In this document: piece after piece, positions 24,326 through 33,706 of the stretch
Layout of the letters: each line of letters starts with the position of its first letter
Numbering within the stretch: the stretch's first letter is position 1
NCBI GenBank assembly: GCA_036489765.1
Contig: DASXFE010000014.1
Coordinates: forward strand, 22,475 to 86,474
DNA from: DATARH01 sp036489765
Lineage (GTDB): Bacteria; Pseudomonadota; Alphaproteobacteria; ATCC43930; CGMCC-115725
Direction of reading: 5' to 3'
Length of the DNA stretch: 64,000 bases
Notes under the pieces: generated by a model
What the model saw: only the letters and a program-made list of their open reading frames with translations
Told to the model about the DNA's origin: nothing
Database searches by the model: none
Translations under genes and position numbers: made by a program

Positions 24326-25846
24326 ATGGCAGATTCTTCCGGCGCGGAGATGGCATCGGGCCCGATGACCGCGCGCCGCTACCTCGACAGCCTCAAGGAT
24401 GGGCGCGAGGTGTGGATCGACGGGCAGCGCGTCGCCGACGTCACGACCCACCCGGCCTTCAAGGACATGGTCGACGAGCTGGCGCGCGTCTACGACCTCC
24501 AGAACAGCCCGCAATACCGCGACGAGATGACCTGTGTCGACCCCGATAGCGGGCAGCGGATCAGCGTCTCCTGGCTCTTCCCCCGCTCGGCCGAGGACCT
24601 CAAGAAAAAGCGGCGCAACAGCGAGCTCTGGAACGAGCTGACCTGGGGTCAGCTCGGCCGCAGCCCGGACATCCTCGCGCCCTATATCCTCTCGGCCTTG
24701 CACCTGAAGAAGGAGTACAGTGAGGTCAAGCACGACCGCTGCGATTTCGGCGAGAACCTGCAGAAGTATTACGAGTACTGCAAAAAGCACGACCTGTTCC
24801 TGACCCACGCGTTAGGTGACCCGCAGGTCGACCGCAGCCAGCAGACCCAGAACGAGCAGCGCAAGGTCGGCGAGGATACCGAGGTCGTTCTCCACGTCGT
24901 CGAGGAGACCAAAGACGGCGTCATCATCCGGGGCGGCAAGCAGCTTTCGACCGCCGCGCCGCACAGCCATGAGGTCTATGTCGCGCTGTCGGCGACATTC
25001 GCTCAGCGCAACAACCCGAAATGCGTGCTTGCCTTCGCGATCCCGACCGGGACGCCGGGGCTCAAGGTGCTCGCGCGCGAGCCGGTGTCGCGCTGGTTTG
25101 GATCATGGGGCCACCCGCTGCAAAATCTCGACGAACAGGATTGCATGCTGTTCTTCGAGAACGTGCTGGTGCCTTGGGACCGACTCTTCATGCTCTACGA
25201 CCCGACGCCGATGCTGAAGACCTTGGGCGCCGGCGGGCACAGCGTCGGGTTCAATTTCCTCGGCTGGTCTAATCTGTGCCGGGTCGAGGTGCGGATGAAG
25301 CTGATGACAGCGGTCGCGACGATGGTGGCCGAGGCGATCGGGGTCATCGAGTTCCGCGAGGTCGCGTCGAAGATCGGCGAGATGGTCACCTATTGCGAAA
25401 TGTGGCGGCACGCGATGGAGGGGATCGAGCACTGCGCCGGCCCGACCCCGACGGGGCAATGGACGCTCGGCCCCGGGCGCGCGCCGCATATCTGGTTCGC
25501 CCAGGTGTCGGGCCGGATGGTCGAGATCCTGCGCGAGATCTGCGCCTCGGGGATCATCATGCAGCCGAGCGAGAACGACCTCGCGAGCCCCGAGATCCGC
25601 CCCTACCTCGATCGCTATATGCGCGGCAAGGACGTCGACGTCGAATACAAGGCGCGCCTGTTCCGCCTCGCGCACGACCTCGCCGCCTCGTCCTACGGGC
25701 TCCGGCAGGACATCTACGAGTACTGGCACGGCGGCGATCCCAACCGGAACCGCATCAACCTGTTGCGCACGTTCGATCAGGGCGCCATGCGTGGGCGCAT
25801 CCGCGAGATGCTCTCGCGCCCGCTGCCGCACGGGAGCGTGCCGTAG
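24326..25846 (+). CDS. 4-hydroxyphenylacetate 3-hydroxylase family protein (HpaB-like)
   Basis: A 506-aa FADH2-dependent aromatic hydroxylase of the HpaB/pyoluteorin-halogenase-like flavin monooxygenase family. The N-terminus reads MTARRYLDSLKDGREVWIDG as in family members; the middle carries the FADH2/substrate region with AAPHSHEVYVALSA and NLDEQDCMLFFENVLVPWDR. The helical C-terminus ends in MLSRPLPH. The ATG follows a GGGGGA site. These enzymes need a separate flavin reductase (HpaC), which is not found in this window. Substrates could be hydroxyphenylacetate, chlorophenols or 4-hydroxybutyryl-type compounds. Confidence 0.9.
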   Translation: MADSSGAEMASGPMTARRYLDSLKDGREVWIDGQRVADVTTHPAFKDMVDELARVYDLQNSPQYRDEMTCVDPDSGQRISVSWLFPRSAEDLKKKRRNSELWNELTWGQLGRSPDILAPYILSALHLKKEYSEVKHDRCDFGENLQKYYEYCKKHDLFLTHALGDPQVDRSQQTQNEQRKVGEDTEVVLHVVEETKDGVIIRGGKQLSTAAPHSHEVYVALSATFAQRNNPKCVLAFAIPTGTPGLKVLAREPVSRWFGSWGHPLQNLDEQDCMLFFENVLVPWDRLFMLYDPTPMLKTLGAGGHSVGFNFLGWSNLCRVEVRMKLMTAVATMVAEAIGVIEFREVASKIGEMVTYCEMWRHAMEGIEHCAGPTPTGQWTLGPGRAPHIWFAQVSGRMVEILREICASGIIMQPSENDLASPEIRPYLDRYMRGKDVDVEYKARLFRLAHDLAASSYGLRQDIYEYWHGGDPNRNRINLLRTFDQGAMRGRIREMLSRPLPHGSVP

Positions 25847-26039
25847 CGATTTTCATCCCGCGACAGCATGTCGCTCCGCCCCGAAGCCTCGCGCGGCCGA
25901 CCCGACTGTGAGTTGAATCAACGACCTAGCGACCAAACGACCGGATGCTCCTTAAGAATCGTTTCCGCCGGGCCCAAATTCCGTCATTATCGTAACGGCG
26001 GGCAATGGGCACCCGCTTTACTGACTTTGGGAAGCTAAC

Positions 26040-26705
26040 TTGGAAACGGATAGAGGTTATCGGCAGCGGCGCCGGCGCGGTTTCGACGACGACGATCACG
26101 ACGGCGGCGGTATGCGCGATTACGGCGGGCCACCGCCCCGCTACAGCACCACCCCGCGGTTTCAGGAGACGCCGTCCGGGCCTTCGGTCGGGGCTGTGGT
26201 GAAATGGTTCAACCCCGACAAGGGCTTTGGCTTCGTCGAACTGTCCGACGGGACGGGCGACGCATTCCTGCATGCCAGTGTCCTTGGCCGTGGTGGCCAC
26301 ACCACAGTCAACCCCGGCGAGACGCTGGAGATCCGGGTCGCACCGGGACAGCGAGGCCCGCAGGTGACCGAGGTCATCAGCGTCGACACCAGCACTGCGA
26401 CGGCTCCGGCCGCGCGGCCGCGGCCGTCCTTTGGGTCGGACCGGTCGGACCGTGGGGGTGGTGGCGGCTTCGGCGGACCAGCGCCGACGGGCCCCAGCGT
26501 CCAGGAGACCGGCACGGTCAAATGGTTCAACGCGATGAAGGGCTTCGGCTTCATCGTGCGCGATGGCGGCGGCAAGGACGTGTTCGTCCACGCCTCGGCG
26601 TTGCAACGCGCAGGGTTGACCAGCCTCAACGAGGGCCAACGCGTGGTCGTCGACATCGCCGAGGGCCGCAAGGGCCCCGAGGCCGTCGGGATCAGGCTGG
26701 CCTAG
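26040..26705 (+). CDS. Two-domain cold-shock protein
   Basis: A 221-aa RNA/DNA-binding protein with an arginine- and aspartate-rich N-terminus, then two cold-shock domains. Each has the RNP1-type motif: VKWFNPDKGFGFVELSDG (about 54-71) and VKWFNAMKGFGFIVRDGG (about 160-177), joined by a Gly/Arg/Ser-rich linker. This double layout is usual in Rhodospirillales and Rhizobiales. The start is inferred to be TTG, since the arginine-rich N-terminus is conserved in relatives and no ATG serves it. The 190-base leader upstream could hold a cold-responsive 5' UTR. Confidence 0.88.
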   Translation: METDRGYRQRRRRGFDDDDHDGGGMRDYGGPPPRYSTTPRFQETPSGPSVGAVVKWFNPDKGFGFVELSDGTGDAFLHASVLGRGGHTTVNPGETLEIRVAPGQRGPQVTEVISVDTSTATAPAARPRPSFGSDRSDRGGGGGFGGPAPTGPSVQETGTVKWFNAMKGFGFIVRDGGGKDVFVHASALQRAGLTSLNEGQRVVVDIAEGRKGPEAVGIRLA

Positions 26706-26953
26706 CTGGCGCGGTCTCCGCAGGGTATGCGCTCGGTCGAGGAATCGGCCGAGCGTACTCTGCCTTTTTGTTCGAGTGCGGGGCGGGAAGCCCTCATCTC
26801 AACCTTCCCCCGCTTATGAGGGAGGAAGCTCTCTCGCCGGTCGTCGGCGGTTCCTGCCTCCCCTGCTGGCGAGGGTAGGGTTAACGTGCGAGACGCGTCT
26901 CGCACCCATCCATCGATCAAAAACAGCGGGCGCGGGCCCGCGCGCGGTCGTCT

Positions 26954-27247
26954 CTAGCCCGCGGCCTTCTTCGCTGCCGCAACCGCGACGCGGTTCTTGA
27001 GGCGGCGGATCTCTGGCATGAGCTCCCGGGCCGGGGTGTCCCTCAGGAAGGCGTCAAGCCCGCCTTTGTGCTCGATCGTGCGCAGCGCCGCGGCCGTGAC
27101 GCGGAGCCGGACGGCCCCGAGCGTGTCGGACAAGACCGAGGTCGTCTGCAGGTTGGGCAGAAACCGCCGCTTGGTCTTGATGTTCGAATGGCTGACATTG
27201 TGGCCGACCTGGACACCCTTGCCGGTCACGGGGCATTTACGGGCCAT
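26954..27247 (-). CDS. rpmB: 50S ribosomal protein L28
   Basis: A 97-aa ribosomal protein. It opens with MARKCPVTGKGVQVGHNVSH and SNIKTKRRFLPNLQ, the L28 signature, and has the C-terminal extension (RRLKNRVAVAAAKKAAG) typical of alphaproteobacteria. The frame is open 18 codons further upstream without family resemblance. The 250-base spacer between this gene and the cold-shock gene contains only CCCTCATC/ATGAGGG repeat-like sequence. Confidence 0.97.
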   Translation of the reverse strand: MARKCPVTGKGVQVGHNVSHSNIKTKRRFLPNLQTTSVLSDTLGAVRLRVTAAALRTIEHKGGLDAFLRDTPARELMPEIRRLKNRVAVAAAKKAAG

Positions 27248-27363
27248 CGGGCCACCTCGGTTCTTGCGCGCGCGTGAAGAGGGCGCGTTGTAAGCGAGCA
27301 CGCTCTACCGGTCAAGGCCGAGCCTGTGGCAAACTCGCGGCAAACCCGCGCGGAGGAGACGAG

Positions 27364-28146
27364 ATGCCGTCGATGAAGGAAAAATTCGCCAAGGGCGAAC
27401 TGGTGCTGTGCATGAATTTGCGGCTGGCGCGGTCGGTCGACATCGCGATGGTCGCGAAGGCCGGCGGGTACGACGCGCTCTATGTCGATATGCAGCACGC
27501 GCCCTATTCGATCGAGACGACCTCGACGATCTGCGCCGCGGCGATCGGGATCGGCATCACCCCGCTGGTTCGCGTTCCGGCGCATGACAACGGGCAATGG
27601 ATGGCGCGTGTGCTCGACGGCGGCGCACAGGGCATCATCGTGCCCGATGTGGGCACGCGCGCGCATGCGGAGGCGGTGGTCAGGGCCTGCCGGTTCCCGC
27701 CCCTGGGCGCGCGGTCGGTGATGGGTCTGGGGCCGGCGCTCGGCTACCAGGCAGTGCCGCTCAGCGAGCTGAACCCGCGCCTCAATGCCGAGACCGCGGT
27801 CATCGTGATGCTGGAAACCGCCGAGGGGATCGAGAACGCCGAGGCGATCGCGGCGGTCGACGGGATCGATTGCCTCCTGATCGGCTCGGGCGATCTGACG
27901 ACGGATTACGGCATCCCGGGCCAGGTCGACCACCCGAAACTGCGCACCGCCTACGAGCGGGTCGCCGCGGCGTGCAAAAAGCACGGCCGCATCCTCGGGG
28001 TCGGCGGGATCCGCCACAATGTCGCGCTGCAGGGCGAGCTCGTAAAGCTTGGCGCCCGGTTCGTCATCGCCGGCACCGACACCAACTACGTGCTCGCCGG
28101 CGCCAAGGCGGATACGACCGCACTGAGGGCGATCCCGCTCGGCTGA
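27364..28146 (+). CDS. HpcH/HpaI family aldolase
   Basis: A 260-aa class II pyruvate/oxaloacetate aldolase-like enzyme. It has the metal-binding Glu in MLETAEGIENAEAI, the Asp in DCLLIGSGDLTTDYG, and the PLVRVPAHD segment that contributes the catalytic arginine. GGAGGAG precedes the ATG. Typical reactions are retro-aldol cleavage of 4-hydroxy-2-oxo acids (HpaI) or related aldehyde-pyruvate condensations. It is near, but not in an operon with, the HpaB-like hydroxylase. Confidence 0.9.
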   Translation: MPSMKEKFAKGELVLCMNLRLARSVDIAMVAKAGGYDALYVDMQHAPYSIETTSTICAAAIGIGITPLVRVPAHDNGQWMARVLDGGAQGIIVPDVGTRAHAEAVVRACRFPPLGARSVMGLGPALGYQAVPLSELNPRLNAETAVIVMLETAEGIENAEAIAAVDGIDCLLIGSGDLTTDYGIPGQVDHPKLRTAYERVAAACKKHGRILGVGGIRHNVALQGELVKLGARFVIAGTDTNYVLAGAKADTTALRAIPLG

Positions 28147-28148
28147 CG

Positions 28149-28382
28149 CTAGCGCCGATGGGCGGCCGAGGTCTGGACCGCGCCCTGCGCGTGCTGGCTG
28201 CGCGACATTTCGAGGCCGACGTAACACGTCAGGTCGAGGATCCCGAGGCCGATCATGAAGACCACCAGGAGCGGGTTGATCTCGCCCGCCGCGCGCTCGA
28301 GCTGCCGGTGGAACGGGACCCGCTGCGCCGTCTTGTCCTGCGCTTGGGGCTGCTTCTTGAGAGGTTGGCGCTGCGGGGTCAT
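28149..28382 (-). CDS. Small single-span membrane protein, unknown
   Basis: A 77-aa protein with a basic, Gln-rich N-terminal half (MTPQRQPLKKQPQAQDK) followed by one hydrophobic segment, NPLLVVFMIGLGILDLTCYVG, and a polar tail. The hydrophobic stretch is unusual for a chance frame in GC-rich DNA, which favours a real gene. AGGCGG lies upstream of the ATG. The frame also runs further upstream, but that part overlaps the DUF899 gene. No family recognised. Confidence 0.5.
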   Translation of the reverse strand: MTPQRQPLKKQPQAQDKTAQRVPFHRQLERAAGEINPLLVVFMIGLGILDLTCYVGLEMSRSQHAQGAVQTSAAHRR

Positions 28383-28533
28383 CGGAAGCCGCCTGTGGTT
28401 GTCAGAGGGTTGCTTTTCATCGTCGATAATCTGGCTTGGGTGGGCTCTGTCTGGCTGTCGAACGCCGCGCGGGGCCGGATCGATCCGGGGGCGTCGTGAG
28501 CCGCCTTGACACGCCCTCCCCCGGGTCGTCACG

Positions 28534-29271
28534 GTGACCGACCTCCACCCCCTCGGAGAGCCGCCGATGCCCCCCTCCCCCGTCGTCAGCCGCGAAGAAT
28601 GGCTCACCGCCCGGAAGCGGCTGCTGGAGAGGGAAAAGGAGTTCACCAAACGGCGCGACGAGCTCTCGGCCGAGCGGCGGTCCCTGCCCTGGGTCAGGAT
28701 CGACAAACCCTACGAGTTCGACAGCGAGCGCGGGAAATTGTCCCTCGGCGACCTCTTTGGCTCGAAGAGCCAGCTCATGGTCAAGCATTTCATGTTTGGC
28801 CCGGAGTGGAGCACAGGCTGCATCGGCTGCTCGCTCGAGATCGACCACTACGACGGTGTCATCCCGCATCTGGCGCAGCGGGATGTCGCGTTTGTCGTCG
28901 TCTCGCGGGCGCCGCTCGAAAAGCTGCTGGCGTTCAAGAAGCGGATGGGCTGGCACATCGACTGGGTCTCGTCGTTCGGCAGCGACTTCAATTACGACTT
29001 CCACGTCTCGTTCACGCCGGAGGAAGTCGCGCGCGGCACTGGCTGCTACAACTACGTAACGCGCCCGATCATCGACGAACTGTCGGGCCGCAGCGTCTTC
29101 TACAAGGACGAGGACGGCGCGATCTATCACACCTACTCGTCATTCGGGCGCGGCGGCGAGGACATGCTCGGGATTTACCGGCTGCTCGACATCGTGCCGA
29201 AGGGCCGCGACGAAGGGCCGGGCGGGAATCTGAGCCATTGGGTCAAGCACCACGACCGGTACGAACGGTAG
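28534..29271 (+). CDS. DUF899 family thioredoxin-like protein
   Basis: A 245-aa protein of the DUF899 (PF05988) thioredoxin-fold family. Landmarks are VVSREEWLTARKRLLEREKE, KEFTKRRDELSAERRSLPWV, the GPEWSTGCIGCSLEID segment with its CxxC-like pair, and the C-terminal MLGIYRLLDIVPKGRDE. Function is unknown; the fold suggests a redox role. A second possible start lies 11 codons in (MPPSPVVS). It is transcribed alone. Confidence 0.85.
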   Translation: MTDLHPLGEPPMPPSPVVSREEWLTARKRLLEREKEFTKRRDELSAERRSLPWVRIDKPYEFDSERGKLSLGDLFGSKSQLMVKHFMFGPEWSTGCIGCSLEIDHYDGVIPHLAQRDVAFVVVSRAPLEKLLAFKKRMGWHIDWVSSFGSDFNYDFHVSFTPEEVARGTGCYNYVTRPIIDELSGRSVFYKDEDGAIYHTYSSFGRGGEDMLGIYRLLDIVPKGRDEGPGGNLSHWVKHHDRYER

Positions 29272-29694
29272 CCCCCAAGGCAGGTCAGGATCTCGTGCGG
29301 CCTTCGCGACTCGGCGGGTTTTGCTGTTCGGCGTCGGCGAGCCGCGGAGACATTGCATTAACTCACTGATTATACTATCTCTTTTGATCAGACGAGCCTC
29401 GAAAACAGCAAAAAAACAGCGAGCGGAACAGCGGGACATCAGCGACGAAACAGCCACGGTTTTCCGGATTCAGTGCCGAAGCCGCCAGTCTGCGCCCCGT
29501 ACACCGCAGATTGTTTAGCATGGTCTTCCTGCGTTATCAAGAACAAACAGGGAATTTGCAAACTATCATAGAGGAGGGCTAAGTCCCGAAATAGGAACAT
29601 TTAGAGAACTTAATCAAGCACAATGCGCCGCATCCGTCCCTCGGGGCTTCCGAGGTCGCCACCCTCGCCCGCCCGGGCGAGAGGCTTTCTCCTC
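29272..29694. other. Gene-free, relatively AT-rich 420-bp spacer
   Basis: From about 29340 to 29630 the base composition is clearly lower in GC than the flanks, with stretches such as GATTATACTATCTCTTTTGATC and CAGCAAAAAAACAGCG. No open frame in it looks coding, and no tRNA or integrase fragment was recognised. It may be the scar of an old insertion or a regulatory region. The last 50 bases hold the terminator of the luciferase-like gene. Confidence 0.5.
29664..29681 (-). terminator. Hairpin after the luciferase-like monooxygenase gene
   Basis: CTCGCCCG and CGGGCGAG form an 8-bp GC-rich stem with a two-base loop, 13 bases beyond the stop codon of the minus-strand monooxygenase gene. No T-run is present on that strand. 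Confidence 0.5.
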
Positions 29695-30900
29695 CTACGC
29701 CATCGCCTCTTCGGCGGCCGGGACGGTTTTGACCTCGTGCGCCTGGAGGATCGGCAGCACCTCTTTGGCGAAGCGCTCGATCTGGGCCATGAAGAGGTCG
29801 TGCGGGAGGGCGCCGCGGTTCATCGCGAGCTGGACCTGGTTGGCCCCGGCGCTGTCGGCGGCGGCGATGATGCGCTGCGCCACCTCGTCGGCAGTGCCGA
29901 GCGGCATGTGCGCGGCCTGCTCCTCAAGCTGAGCCATCGTCATGTTGCGGAACTCGGAGCGGAGGTTCGCCGCGGCACGAAGGTTCTCCGGGCGCACGTA
30001 ATCGGTCGAGGCCATCGTCGAATAGCCTTCCTCGCGCTGGCGCTCGGTCTCCGTGAAGTTGCCGTGGCTGAACAGGGTCTGGTTGAAATAGAGGATGTGC
30101 GGCCCGTACTCCCTGAGCGCCTGGGCTTTTGAATCGGCGACATAGGCGGTGATGCCGAGCGAGAGATGGTCGGGCGTGATCCGGTGGCCGGCGGCCGACA
30201 GGCACTTGGCGTAGTAGCGGATGATGTCGTCGCGCAGTCCGCCGGCGCGGCCGAGGCCCGGCGTGATCGGAAGGTCGTGCTTGCCGGCGAATTCGATCGA
30301 TTCCTTGCTGCCGATCACCGGGACCCAGATCGGCGGGCGCGGGCGCTGCACCGGGCGCGGCCACATCGCGACGTCGTGGTACGACCAGAACTTGCCCTCG
30401 TAACTGAACACCTCCTCGTCCCAGGCGCGGGTGATGATGTCGAAAGCCTCCTCAAACCGGGCCCGCGACTCGCTGAGCGCGACGTTGTGGACCTGGTACT
30501 CGCGCGGGATGCCGCGGGCGAAGCCGGAGATCAGGCGCCCCTTCGACAAGCAGTCGATCATCGCCAGTTCCTCGGCGAGACGGAGCGGCTCGTGCAGCGG
30601 GAGGAGGTTGCCGTAAATGAGGAGCTTCAGGTTCTTGGTGCGCTGCGCCGCGGAGGCGGCCATCAGGTTGGGGCTGTTCATCAGCCCGTAGGGCGAGCAG
30701 TGGTGCTCGTTGAACCCGACGCCGTCATAGCCGCATCTGTCGAGCAGCTCCCACGCCTCGAGATGCTCCTCGTAGGTGCGCATCGCGGTGTCGGCGTCGA
30801 AATGCTCCTTCGCCAACGGGTAGGGCAGCTCGGGGCCGCCGTTTTTCAGATGGTCGAGGTTGGCGTCGTAGGCGAGCAGATCGAAAACAAAAACCTTCAT
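29695..30900 (-). CDS. LLM-class flavin-dependent monooxygenase (luciferase-like)
   Basis: A 401-aa TIM-barrel FMNH2-dependent monooxygenase of the bacterial luciferase superfamily. Key segments: GYDGVGFNEHHCSPYGLMNSP near residue 59-79, GNLLPLHEPLRLAEELAMID, SKGRLISGFARGIPREY, and RPPIWVPVIGSKES. The ATG overlaps the stop of the upstream MFS gene as ATGA, so all three genes (two MFS then this one) form one operon. Uptake of an aromatic or organic acid followed by flavin-dependent oxidation is a reasonable reading; the substrate is not known. Confidence 0.9.
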   Translation of the reverse strand: MKVFVFDLLAYDANLDHLKNGGPELPYPLAKEHFDADTAMRTYEEHLEAWELLDRCGYDGVGFNEHHCSPYGLMNSPNLMAASAAQRTKNLKLLIYGNLLPLHEPLRLAEELAMIDCLSKGRLISGFARGIPREYQVHNVALSESRARFEEAFDIITRAWDEEVFSYEGKFWSYHDVAMWPRPVQRPRPPIWVPVIGSKESIEFAGKHDLPITPGLGRAGGLRDDIIRYYAKCLSAAGHRITPDHLSLGITAYVADSKAQALREYGPHILYFNQTLFSHGNFTETERQREEGYSTMASTDYVRPENLRAAANLRSEFRNMTMAQLEEQAAHMPLGTADEVAQRIIAAADSAGANQVQLAMNRGALPHDLFMAQIERFAKEVLPILQAHEVKTVPAAEEAMA

Positions 30901-32234
30901 GAGATCGCTTCTCCTAGCGGGTCCGCGGCGGCCCGGCTGCCGCGGTATTTGAGGAGCGCCGTCGCCGCCGCGGCGATGACGGCAAAGATGCAGGCGCTGA
31001 GAAATATTTTCGGCGGCTTCATCCCGATCGACAACAGATACCCGCCGAGCGCCGGCGCCGCGATACCGCCGAGCCGCCCGATCCCGAGCGCCCACCCGAT
31101 CCCGCAGGTCCGCATCCGCGCCGGATAAAGCGCGCCGGCCGTGGCGTTGGCCCCGGTCTGGCTGCCGATGATCGTCATCCCGGCGAGGAAGGTCGTGATG
31201 AGGAGGAGCGCGTAGGGCAGCGCGACGAGCGCGATGACGGCGATGAAGACCGCGCCCACAAGATAGTGCAGCGCCAGCGCCTTTTCCGGCCCCGATTTGT
31301 CGATCAGATGGCCGAGATAGACGACCGCGAAGATCGCGCCGCAATCGCGGAGGCTCGAGGCGAAGACCGATTGCGCCGGGGTGAACCCCATCAGGTTGAG
31401 GACGGTCGGCATCCAATAGGCGAAGAGGAACAGGTTCATCAGGCTGCAGAAGAAGATGACCCAGAGGAGGATCGTCTGCAGCCCGTAGCCCCTGCCGAAC
31501 AGCATCGCGATCGGGTTGGCGCCGGCGATGTCGACATGATGCGGGGCGGCGCCCTCGGGGATATCGAGGCGGCGCAGGAGATCGGCCTCGCCCGGGCTCA
31601 GATGGCCGCGGGCAGCGAGGAAGCGCGGCGATTCCGGCAGCCACAGCATCAGCGCCATCAGGAGGATCAGCGGGAAGCCGCCGCCGATGATGAAGATCAC
31701 CTTCCACCCGAAGACCGGCAGCAAGGCCGCGACGAGTTGACCGCCAAAAAACCCGCCGATCGGCGCGCCGGTAAAGCTGATCATGATCATGAAGGCGCGG
31801 CGGCGCTGCGGGGTGTAGTCGCCGGTCAATGCGGTCGCGCCGGAAAAGCCGCCGGCGATGCCGAGGCCGGTGAAAAAGCGCGAAGCGCTCAGCACGAATA
31901 GCGACGGCGCGATCGCGCTGACCAGCGAGGCGACGCCGAAGACGAGGAGGCTGCCGAGCAACAGCGGCCGCCGCCCGAACCGGTCGCCGATCGGCCCCGA
32001 CGACAGCGCGCCGACGAGAATGCCGACGCTCGACCACAGGAACGCCTCGGTAAAGGCCGACGGCGGCAGGCCCCATTCATGGATCAGCGAGGGAACCGCC
32101 CACGCGACCGAGTTGATGTCGTAGCCGTCGCAGATCTGCACGAGCGTGCACATGACCAGCACGCCGATCTGCAGCGACCCGATCTTCTGGTTTTCGAGCG
32201 CGGCCTCGGCCGGGGATATGGCGGTGTCGGTCAC
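30897..32234 (-). CDS. MFS transporter, AAHS-like, copy 1 of a tandem pair
   Basis: A 445-aa 12-segment transporter of the aromatic acid:H+ symporter type. It has the loop motif GPIGDRFGRRPLLLGS between segments 2 and 3, DGYDINSVAWAVPSL at segment 1, and TGDYTPQRRRAFMIMI between segments 4 and 5. The start is GTG, overlapping the stop of the neighbouring MFS gene (GTGA). It is clearly a paralogue of that neighbour: the two share motif order and near-identical segments throughout. Two transporters in one operon suggests two related substrates. Confidence 0.9.
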   Translation of the reverse strand: MTDTAISPAEAALENQKIGSLQIGVLVMCTLVQICDGYDINSVAWAVPSLIHEWGLPPSAFTEAFLWSSVGILVGALSSGPIGDRFGRRPLLLGSLLVFGVASLVSAIAPSLFVLSASRFFTGLGIAGGFSGATALTGDYTPQRRRAFMIMISFTGAPIGGFFGGQLVAALLPVFGWKVIFIIGGGFPLILLMALMLWLPESPRFLAARGHLSPGEADLLRRLDIPEGAAPHHVDIAGANPIAMLFGRGYGLQTILLWVIFFCSLMNLFLFAYWMPTVLNLMGFTPAQSVFASSLRDCGAIFAVVYLGHLIDKSGPEKALALHYLVGAVFIAVIALVALPYALLLITTFLAGMTIIGSQTGANATAGALYPARMRTCGIGWALGIGRLGGIAAPALGGYLLSIGMKPPKIFLSACIFAVIAAAATALLKYRGSRAAADPLGEAIS

Positions 32235-33571
32235 GGCGCGGCCGCCTCCATCGCGGTGCCTGCCGCAGGCGCGCCGGCCCACCGCAACAGCGCGGTTGCC
32301 GCCGCGGCGATCAGCGCGAAGACGGCGCCGCTGAGAAAGATGTGCGTCGGCGCGACCCCGGCCGACAGCAGATACCCGCCCAGCGCCGGCGCGACGATGC
32401 CGCCGAGCCGGCCGACGCCGAGCGCCCAGCCGATCCCGCTCGCCCGCATCCGTGCCGGGTAGATCGTCCCGCAGGCGGCGTTGGCGCCGGTCTGGCTGCC
32501 GACGATGGTCATGCCGGCGAGGAAGATCACCACCAGCATTACCGGGTACGGCATCGCCACGAGCGCGACGAGCGAGACGAACACGCCGCCGACGACGTAA
32601 TGCAGCGCCAGCGCCCGCTGGGGCCCGAACCGGTCGATCGCCAGACCAAGATAAAGCACCGCCGGGAACGCCCCGAAATCGCGGAGGCTGGAGGCGAAGA
32701 CCGCCGCCGCCGGGGTGAACCCGATAAGATGCAAGACCTCGGGCAGCCAGAACCCGAACAGATACATGTCGAGAAGGCTGCAGAAGAAGATGATCCAGAG
32801 GAGGATCGTCCTCAGCGCATAGCCGTCGCTGAACAGCATCGCCACTGTGTTGCCCGCGGCGACGTCGACGTGGCGGGCGCCAGGCTCGTGCCTCACGTCG
32901 AGGCGGGCCAGCAACGAGGCTTGGCCCGGCGACAGCCGCGGCTTTGTCGCGAGGAAACGCGGCGACTCCGGCAAAAACGCCGCCGACAGCGCCAACAGCA
33001 CCAGCGGGAAGATGCCGCCGAGCACATAGATGATCTGCCAGCCGAACCCCTGATGCAGCAAGAGGGCGACGATCTGCCCGCCGACAAAGCTGCCGAGCGG
33101 GGCGCCGGTAAAGCAGATCATGATCATCGCCGCGCGCCGCCGCTGCGATGTGTAGTCGCCCGTCAGCGCGACCGTGCCGGCGAAGGTGCCGGCGATGCCG
33201 AACCCGGTGAAAAACCGCATCGCCGCGAGGACATAAAGCGAGCCGGCGAGGGCGCTGCCGAGCGAGGCGATGGCGAAGATCGCCATGCTCGCCATCAACA
33301 GCGGCTTGCGGCCGAAGCGATCGCCGATCGGCCCCGCGATCAGCGCGCCGACCATGATCCCGATGTTGGAAAAGGCGAAGGCGAGCGCAAAGGCCGCCGG
33401 CGGGAGGCTCCAGGTATGGGTCAACAGCGGCACCGACCAGCCGATCGCGCCGATATCGTAGCCGTCGCACATCTGGATGAGGGTGCAGAGCGCCACGACG
33501 CGGATCTGCAACCCGCCGATCGCCTGGTTTTCGAGGGCCGCCTCGGTGGCCGAAGCCGCGGTCTCAGCCAT
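32231..33571 (-). CDS. MFS transporter, AAHS-like, copy 2 of a tandem pair
   Basis: A 446-aa paralogue of the next gene in the operon. Matching landmarks include DGYDIGAIGWSVPLL, GPIGDRFGRKPLLMAS and TGDYTSQRRRAAMIMI. The ATG at MAETAASATEAA is favoured by GGGAGG eight bases upstream; the open frame extends 26 codons further without resemblance to the family. It is the first gene of the MFS-MFS-monooxygenase unit. Confidence 0.9.
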   Translation of the reverse strand: MAETAASATEAALENQAIGGLQIRVVALCTLIQMCDGYDIGAIGWSVPLLTHTWSLPPAAFALAFAFSNIGIMVGALIAGPIGDRFGRKPLLMASMAIFAIASLGSALAGSLYVLAAMRFFTGFGIAGTFAGTVALTGDYTSQRRRAAMIMICFTGAPLGSFVGGQIVALLLHQGFGWQIIYVLGGIFPLVLLALSAAFLPESPRFLATKPRLSPGQASLLARLDVRHEPGARHVDVAAGNTVAMLFSDGYALRTILLWIIFFCSLLDMYLFGFWLPEVLHLIGFTPAAAVFASSLRDFGAFPAVLYLGLAIDRFGPQRALALHYVVGGVFVSLVALVAMPYPVMLVVIFLAGMTIVGSQTGANAACGTIYPARMRASGIGWALGVGRLGGIVAPALGGYLLSAGVAPTHIFLSGAVFALIAAAATALLRWAGAPAAGTAMEAAAP

Positions 33572-33653
33572 ATCGCCTCCCGTTCGTCTCGCTCTTCGCG
33601 GCGTTCCAGCGCCGTCTCGCCTACCGTCTACCCGACTGCGGTCACTCACTCAA

Positions 33654-33684
33654 CTCGTCACTCCGCTTTCGCGGGAGTGACGAG
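33654..33684 (-). terminator. REP-like hairpin after the ABC binding-protein gene
   Basis: CTCGTCACTCC and GGGAGTGACGAG pair around a GCTTTCGC loop, a common alphaproteobacterial repeat unit. It lies 23 bases past the stop codon of the ABC binding-protein gene and upstream of the MFS operon. Confidence 0.6.
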
Positions 33685-33706
33685 ACGGGAAAACCTGCGG
33701 GCCAAT

